Assembly (NCBI RefSeq): GCF_964355755.1
Contig: NC_092672.1
Coordinates: forward strand, 5,146,001-5,210,000
DNA length: 64,000 nucleotides
Direction: 5' to 3'
DNA from: Antedon mediterranea
Lineage: Eukaryota > Echinodermata > Crinoidea > Comatulida > Antedonidae
Part shown: positions 23,664 to 32,600 of the stretch, one piece after another
Layout: every line of letters begins with the position of its first letter
Numbering within the stretch: the first letter of the stretch is position 1
Program-made: the position numbers and the translations under genes
Notes under the pieces: generated by a model
What the model was told of the DNA's origin: nothing
Database searches by the model: none
What the model saw: only the letters and a program-made list of their open reading frames with translations

Positions 23664-26600
23664 TTAGTCTTTGAATAGTTCATGCAAGCCTTGAATTGAG
23701 CGATGTGTAGCAAATGAGGCAGGAATATTGGTAACATGCTGAAAGATAAATATAATAATAATAAATGGGACATATATGGCGCATTATGCAAAGCTTCAAT
23801 ACGCTTAACAAAAGAAATAAAAAGTGGAAAACTAAGAAAAAAAAAAGAGTTAAAGAGGTGGGTTTTTAGAGCAACCTTAAAATAAGCGATTGAAGTAGCC
23901 CGACGGATAAAGATTGGTAAACCGTTCCAAAGGGCGAGAGAGGCCCAAAAAATGGAACGAAAACATAGAATTAACATTATATGAGCTCACAAATGCAAAA
24001 ACACTGTTTCTTTATAATAATGCTGTACACTAGAACCCCTATTACGGGAACACCTTCAGAACCCATCAAAGTGTTCCCTGAATATACTGTATAGTGCCTC
24101 TTGATCATGTAACAGGAAAGGTATTTGTCTGTCTACACTATCAAAATTTATGTGACAAAAAAATGTGATGTGCCCATATATGGACATGATGATGTCATAT
24201 CACTACCATATTTGGGCACACTTTTTTGTCAAACTAGTTTGGTAGTGTAGATAGAGCTAATAAGCTTAAGGATGATGTCTTACCTTTTTACATAAGTCTA
24301 GCATTGTGTCTAGTTGTACTATTTCTTCTTCTGCCTTCTTCCAATTGTCTTTAAGTGTTTTCATCTAAGAATATATAAAGAAATACATATAAGTGTGTAA
24401 AGCCTTCTCTACACTATCAAATTTTATGTAACAAAAAAATGTGATGTGCCCATATGATGTTATATCACTACCATATTTGGGCATATCTCTACCATATTTG
24501 GGCATATCTCTACCATATTTTGGTACATCACACTGGCAAACATTTCAACATTTTATTACACACAGCCTGATTCACGAAGGATATCAAACAAAATTTAACA
24601 ACAAAATAAAATATATAAGATGATAATCACATAAAATAGATCAAAGTCCATCATGATGAAACCATATTTTTAGATTACAAAAACGGTTAGATCAAGACAC
24701 AACTTTGCACCGATTACTAGCTGCATTTAATGGCAGTATGTTTCCATGTATGTTTAACCCAAACAAAATGACCAGGGTAATATTATGTGAAGCGATTAGA
24801 AGCATTGTGTAATATGTGCTATGTAAGAACGAATATTATTTATTATGTGGAACTATATAGGGTTTCTATTATTAATAAATTTAATATAAATGGGTATTTT
24901 CAGTTGTGATAGCTTACCTGTCTAGATGCTTTGCTGTTAAGTTTCTCATAATAATCATTCTTGGCCATCGCATGCAGTTTAAGTTTTTCCATCTGTGTAA
25001 TAAATCAAACCAAATTGTTAGTAGAAATTTAAAATTTTCTAATGCTTTTAATCATATTACTTAGTATGTTATTCATTAATGTATTTTTATTATAGTGTTA
25101 GAAAAATTAAATTTGAGACTGAGAGGAATATGTAAAAAAAAAAAGTTGAATAATAAATATAAAATATAGAAATACAAATTTATCAACTAAATAACTAAAG
25201 CTTGGTTCCCACTAGAACGTAACGCAAGGACGTAAACGCAACGCAAGCGTTTTAAAGCTTGGTTCCCACTAGAACGTAACGCAAGGACGTAAACGCAACG
25301 CAAGCGTTTTAACCAATGGCAAGCGAAGTTATAGACAGTTAGCAATCACAAGCGAATAAGCCATCGGTTGTGATTGGTCAATTCACTTGCGTTGCGTTAC
25401 GTCGTTGTGTTGCGTCGCTAGTGGGAACCACGCTTTAACCTTCCCCTCTAACCAATCTCTTTCACTAAACAAAAAGTGAGCGAATGATTTCATTAGTGGC
25501 CACTGAATATAGTGTTAGAAAAATTCAATTTGAAACTGTGAATGGGATATGTAATAGAAAAATTGAATATAAAACATAGAAATACTTAACCTAACCCTCT
25601 AAATAATCTCTTCCACTCAACAAAAAGTGAGCGACTAATTTCAATTTTTATTTATTTCCACAAAATAACATATAACATATAATTTACTTATTTAATAAAC
25701 TAGTTAGTTGATAGATAAACTTGCATATAAACACAATGAAAAAAAAGTAGTTCAGTCATGTGGGGGGTGGAGAGTCAGATAAGTTAAGATTTCATTGGTG
25801 GCCATACGATGGAACAAAGTCGGCTTTTACATACCTCTTTTTTAAGTGAGATATTATCTTGAATGATCTTTTTGGCGTCCAGTTCACCTTCTACACAATC
25901 CAGACGTCGTGTCATTTCAGTTAGTTCTTTTTCCAGTAACTGTTGCTGCATGTTGGAACCTTTTATCAAATTCTGTAATGTGCCTATTTCTTCCTTCAAA
26001 TGCTATCAATAAAAATACACACACCAAAAAACAGTTATTATATTCAAAATGAAAGATCTCTATTGATATATTCATTCATTCATCCATCTTTTTATTTCGG
26101 AATACCATGATGACATAATAAATCAATCAATCAATCAATCAGATTTATATAGCGCCAGTATCCATAATAATGTTCAAAGGCGCTTGACAAAGTTAAGCAG
26201 GAAATGCCTCTGTGTAAAAATGGGTTTTTAGTCGTGTTTTGAAAGTGTTGATGTTTTCAGATGTCTTTATGTCGATTGGCAGTTTATTCCACAAAATGGG
26301 TGCTGCACAGGAAAATGCACGATGGCCATATGTCTGAAGTTTCCATTTAGGAACATGAAGGAGAAGTTTATTAGATGAACGCAGTGTACGAGACGAAGCT
26401 TAATCTAAGAAATAATTGTACAGATAACAACAAAAAAAGAATTAAGGTTCTACAGGATAACATACAAAAGATAGTCAATGCAACAATTTATTCTATTCCA
26501 CTGTATGTGCATTCTTGACAAATTAAAAACGTGGCGATTAATGGCCATGATCTAAGAACACTAACACGATTTTTTAAACTAATTTTTTAATGAACTTATC

Positions 26601-29600
26601 AAAAACATATACGGTAAAAGCTTACTTTATTTTCAATCTGCAAATCTGAAAAGCCATCCAGTTTAGTAGCCATAGTATTAAGTTGTTGCTGTTTATAACC
26701 AATTATCATATTCTGTTCTGCCAATTCTGACATTCTGGATTTTAGTGTCTGATGGAGGCGTCGTTCACGGCATTCTGATTCCTGAAGCCTCTCTCTAAAC
26801 TGCCCATTTTCAATATCAAAATAGTTGATTGTCTTTTTCAGTCTGTCTTCAATCATTTGTCTGCAAAAAATGTTTATTTTAAATAATAATAAAATTTAAA
26901 ATTAAGGTTTTAACAGTCATAGAAAACAGGGGCAGATCCAGAAGGTTGTGGGCATTGTGCATATTCACTACTCTAAGACAGGAAATTCAGTTTAACTGGT
27001 ATTTGTATAAACAAATAAACATTACCGTTCTTGGATTAATTCTTCATTCTTATTCATCAACTCCATTTCATTCTCCTTCATCGACGACACAAGTTTTTGG
27101 AACAAGCTACATGTCGCTCTTACAGAATCTCCGAGCGATTTCTTCTGAGAATCACTCTGGCCATCATCAGATTCATTCACTGTGGTATCAGTGTTCTGGA
27201 TTCTTTGTGGTTTAACTGCAGTAAAGGCACTGCTTTCTGATCCTAGAACTGGTGACTTTTGACAACCAGTGTCTGGTTCAACGTCAGTAGTATCATATCT
27301 ATAAGTAGTATCTGGTTGATCGTCAGTATCATATCTATAAGACATTTCTTGTGTATGGTCTCCGCCATTAATAGCTTGCAATATTGAGGCTACAAGAGAA
27401 ACTTCTGAGTGCGATGAAGCATTTACAGAATCTTCAACAGTCTCTGAATATTTAATTTCACCCAACTGCTTTTCTAATCTTTGACCTTTTACGGAAAGTA
27501 CATCTGATTTCTATCAAAAATAAATAAAATTATTAAGGTAAAATGCACTTTAAATAAAGTACTCCCAGTGATGTAACTTCAGATGGCAATTCTAACACCA
27601 ATTAAAAAGATACAGAGCTGCATTAGCGTCATCAAACTAGAAAAAATGACACCAGTCATAGAGCAAATAAACAAAATGAAGATAATATATCATATTGTAT
27701 AAATACCTGTTCACATTGCTGAGGCATCTCAAGTGAATTAATAGCAGTAACCATCAATGACTGCAGACTGTCAATCTCTTTTGATGCATCTGCCATCTCT
27801 GACAGCTGGTTCAGTAACATTAGGTGAGCGTTTGCTTTGGTGTTGTCCAGCTCACTTTCGCAATCCATCAGTTGTTGTCTATAAAACACATTCAATATAA
27901 AGTTAATTAAAGTTTTAATGTTGATTTCATTCACTGTGTTTCAAGGTTGCAATCCTGTTCACAGTTCTATTACAAGTTTTTGAGAGTTGAGTTATTTTCT
28001 TTTTTTTTGTCCTGAGAAAAAATCTGACAAGATTTGAACCCATTACCTCAACATAGATGTGGCCTCCTGTAACTCATCCATTTCTTCTAACTTGCTGTAC
28101 AATGTCATCTTGTACCGAGACAGGTCTTGTATCAGTGCCTGGCACTCCGATTCCTTCTCTGTTAATGTCTCATTCAATGCTTGGCATTCTGTCTTCACAA
28201 AATCATGTGATTCCTTATAATTTTCTTCCATTTTCTTGGATACATGATTAAGAAAATGCATAAAAAAATGTGATGTGCCCATATATGGACATGATGATGT
28301 CATATCACTTCCATGTTTGGGCATATCACAACCATATTTGGGCACATCAAACTTTTTTGTCACATAAAGTTTGATAGTGTAGACAGAGCTTAAATATGCT
28401 TAAGCCTTGTCTACACTATCAAACTTTATGTGACAAAAAAATGTGATGTGCCCATATATGGACATGATGATGTCATATCACTTCCATGTTTGGGCATATC
28501 ACAACCATATTTGGGCACATCAAACTTTTTTGTCACATAAAGTTTGATAGTGTAGACAGAGCTTTAGAAGGTAGTGGTAGTGAAGCTGTGACTACATTAT
28601 CAAACTTTATGTGATGTGCCCATTATATGAACATGATGATTTCATATCACATGTTTTGACACAACACACTTTTTTTGTCAAAGTAGTTTGATAGTGTAGA
28701 CAGCTTAAGGATTTGAAACTAGGATACTACAAAACCATTAAACTATATGCGTCACTCATATTCACCACAAAATCAACAAGAAACACAATCTAGTTCTCCA
28801 TTGAAAAGCACTGGTTCAACACTTTCTGCCTCCATTCAAGTTTCTCTATTTTAGTTTTGATAGCATCGAGGGCTAATATACTACTAGCATAACCTATGCT
28901 AGGCCTGTTAAATTTCACAAAATACAAACTTGTATGCTTTGTTTTGCTTGATATAATTGCGCCTTCACTTGGAAATTCATCCTAATCTCCTGAAACTGGT
29001 CAGCAATTCGCCTTTTATTTTCAGTATTCTCTTGTAGAAGCTCTTCAATCTTTGAATGCAGCGATTGAATTTCATCTTTATAAGCAGATTGCAACCTATT
29101 GAAATAAGATTATTTATAGTAAAGACATCTTGATATGCACAATTCGGTATACTCTAAAGCTCTGTCTACACTATTAAAGTTTATGTGACAAACAAATGTG
29201 ATGTGCCCAAATGGACATGATGATGTCATATCACTACCATATTTGGGCACATCACACTTTTTTTGTCACATCAAGTTTGATAGTGTAGACAGAGCTACTA
29301 TTATTGTTCTGTAATTAGACTTAAAACCACAGTACAAAATGCTACTTATATCATGTGTTCGTATTTAGGTCGTTGGTCCGTCATTGGACAAACCTTTTAA
29401 TTAATTGCAATGTGTGCGTACTGTGATAACATTCTCGACAACACAAATTGACTCTCATAATGATTGCCGTCAGCTAAACTATCTTTTCACTAACTTGTTA
29501 GAACATAATTTTAGGAACATTTAACTTAACTTGAATGAAGACCTGTACATTGTTAATTTATTTTTCTTAACTTTTAAAACGTCATGTCTATTATTAATAA

Positions 29601-32600
29601 CAAATCATTTCCCCAAAAAGTGGAATATCACATACTCTGAACACTTCTTGTTAAGCTCATCATTGGCAGCACCAAGTTCTGCAATCACTGCTTCATTGTG
29701 AGTTTGTTGTCTGTAAGTCTGATCAGTCTGGACTATCAAAGAGGCTTCCAAAGACATTTCATTCAGGCAACTCTCAATAGCCTTCTGATCGTATAAAGTG
29801 TTTTGTTCTTGAAGATAACTGACAGAATCTTTACACTGGTCAAGTTCTGCAAGAAAAATTATTAAATTGTATGAAATTACAATGACAACTTTATTAGCAG
29901 GGAAGTTCATCAGTGTTTGTGATAAATCTGATAAGCTATATATCAAAATGATGGTGCTTTGTTTTAGTTCATTCACTATCCTTCTCAAAGGTGGCAATCC
30001 TGTTTACAAGACAAACATATACACAAGATGCTCTACATAAACATAAGTCTTATTAAGTCTTTGGGAGTGGAGTTGTAATTTGTCATTAGAAAAAAATCCT
30101 GACATATGACAGGACTTGAGCCCAGGACTCTTGGATTGGTAGTGACAAGCATCATAACTACCAAGCCACAATTGCACTCTAGCTTAAACAAACAAGGATG
30201 CTTTTAAGTTACCCATTTTAGTCTGTTCGAAACAGGTTAAGAATTCAGTATACTGATGTGTAGCAACTCCTAGCTCTAGGCTAGCTTTCTTGTAAAGTTC
30301 ATCCAGTTGTGACCTCTCAGCCTTGGTGAGTTCCAACTCCATTCTAAGCTCATTTATATATTCATTAGCTTCATTTACTTCTTCAAAAGCATTGCCTACC
30401 CTTGCATCATTCTCTTCCATTTTGACTTTCATCAATAAATTCTAAGAAAGAGGAATTCAATTTCAACTATTGAAAATGTTTCGTTTTTTAGGGGACTGAC
30501 ATTCACCTTCTATACAACTGGTATATCCATATCTGTTACCTGGGAGTAGAGAGGAACAGTGTGGATGAAGAATCTTGTTTACAATGGCTATGAGCGTTCA
30601 CTGGCTAAACCCAGGGGCCCCAGAAGTCAAGGGGCCATAGAGCATGAGCAGTCCCAGCATTGAAGGGCCATTAGGAGTGCTAAACCTTGGGCCTTTGACC
30701 TGTGTGTTACACCACTGCTTGTTCAAAACAATCAACAAGAAGTTAAAATGGGCTGTATCTCTAACCAGAAAATGATCTGTGTAATGCAACTACCCAGCGT
30801 TGGAGGGCCCCTTAGGAGTGCTAAACCATGGGCCTTTGCCCTGTGCGTTATGCCACTGCTTCTTCAAGACACTCAACAAGAAGTGAGCTAAATCTCTAAC
30901 CACTGTGCCAAAGTTCAGAGGCCAGAGTTTATCACATCTTACCTCTTCTTTGTATTTCTTGCATTCCTCTTCCATTTGTCTTACCAACACTTCAAGACTA
31001 GCATAATAATCATTTAAACTTTCCATCTCCTCCTGAAATTAGATAGAAATTTTAATTAATTTTCTATTATCACACAAACTAATGTATTTCACATGTCCTT
31101 GTATAACATTAGTCATCTTAAGGCCACCTCAAACAGCGTCGTACAATAAGGCCCACAAGTCGTCTCATCGGGGAGAAAATTAAACATGTTTAAAGTTCTT
31201 GCCACAACCTAAAAACTATGGCCGACGCTATCTCAAGATGACTCGCCTCGTCGGGATTCAACTCAGACAGCACTGATGAGTCAAGATGTTTTTCGTCGGG
31301 GCCTCATCGTACGATGCTGTCTGAGTTGGCCTTTAAACAACCGAAAGACTGTTAATATGGGACCTTTTGAATATGTTGCAGAAAAACGTTTCCATACAAT
31401 CTCATAAAACCTACCTGTACTTCATCTTCTTCTTGAAGAGCATCTTCAAACCGAGAGAACGATTTTAAACTTTCTTCAAGTTCCTTCACTCGATCTGTGG
31501 CAGCTTTTAGTTTCTCTTTCAGGTTGCCATTCTCCTTGACATCATCTCTCATTCTCTCCACTTCCTTTTTGTGTTGTCGATATGCTCTACAGAGATCTTG
31601 CTGAAGGTTTTGTATCTGTTTCTGATAGTGAGATTTTGTACAACTAAGGTCTGCTTCAAGGATATTTGTTTCATCACATTTCTAAAAAAAAATATGTATT
31701 AAGCTCTGTCTACACTATCAAAAAAGTGTGACGTGCAAAAATATGGTAGTGATATGCCCACATATGGTAGTGATATGACATCATCATGTCCATATTATAG
31801 GCACATCACATTTTTTTGTCCCATAAAGTTGATAGTGTAGACAGAGCTATACTGATGAAGCAAATTAGATGTTTACATATTTTTGTTCTCTCATTTGTTA
31901 TTTTAAAATGTGTAATTTACTGTAAGTTGATCACGACCTTGTAGAAGAACACCTTTATAGTGACACAAGCTTTTCCGTGTTAAAATAAAGTATAATTTAT
32001 TATTATTATTATTAAGACATTTTTGGTATTTAGGATATCTGTATTTAAAATACACAAACCTGAATAAGAGTTTGTTCCAGAGAGACTATCTGTTTAGTTT
32101 GTTCTCCGACTTGGATTTCAAGTTCCTCAATGGCTTTTTTATGTAGAGACTGCGAAGACAAGTTATTCATATAAAGTGACACGATTTATCATCAAATTAT
32201 AACACAATTTGAAATTTGATTGTAAAGTATGATAGACACTCTACTCTCATTGCCTTGTCCAAGGGACAGATCCTTGATAAACATATTAATATCATTGACC
32301 TGTCAAATATAAATGTAAAAATAGTTCATTTTTTTTTTTTTTAGCTGTCAGTCAGTCAAAAGGGGGAGAGCATCGTTGGATTCATCTGTGTTCATCTGAT
32401 GGGATGTAAATATGTCCTGTGTATGCACATTAAATAACATTAGTCTAGCGTCCGTAGAGGGCTTGAGTCAAATTTTCCTCAATGAGGACAATAGAACATT
32501 TACAGAACAAGAATTGCACCATGCTTTCAAAATGAAGTCTTAAATTTAAGTTTAATGTGAAAATCTTGCACACACCAGAATTGAACCAATGTCCTGGGGT

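Noticed and set aside
24441-24623. 60-codon frame with an internal repeat (LPYLGIS units)
   Set aside because: It is produced by tandem CATATTTGGGCATAT words inside a family A MITE.
28263-28708. CRISPR array or prokaryotic repeat array
   Set aside because: Repeats are inverted-ended MITEs in introns of an animal gene, without regular short direct repeats and spacers.
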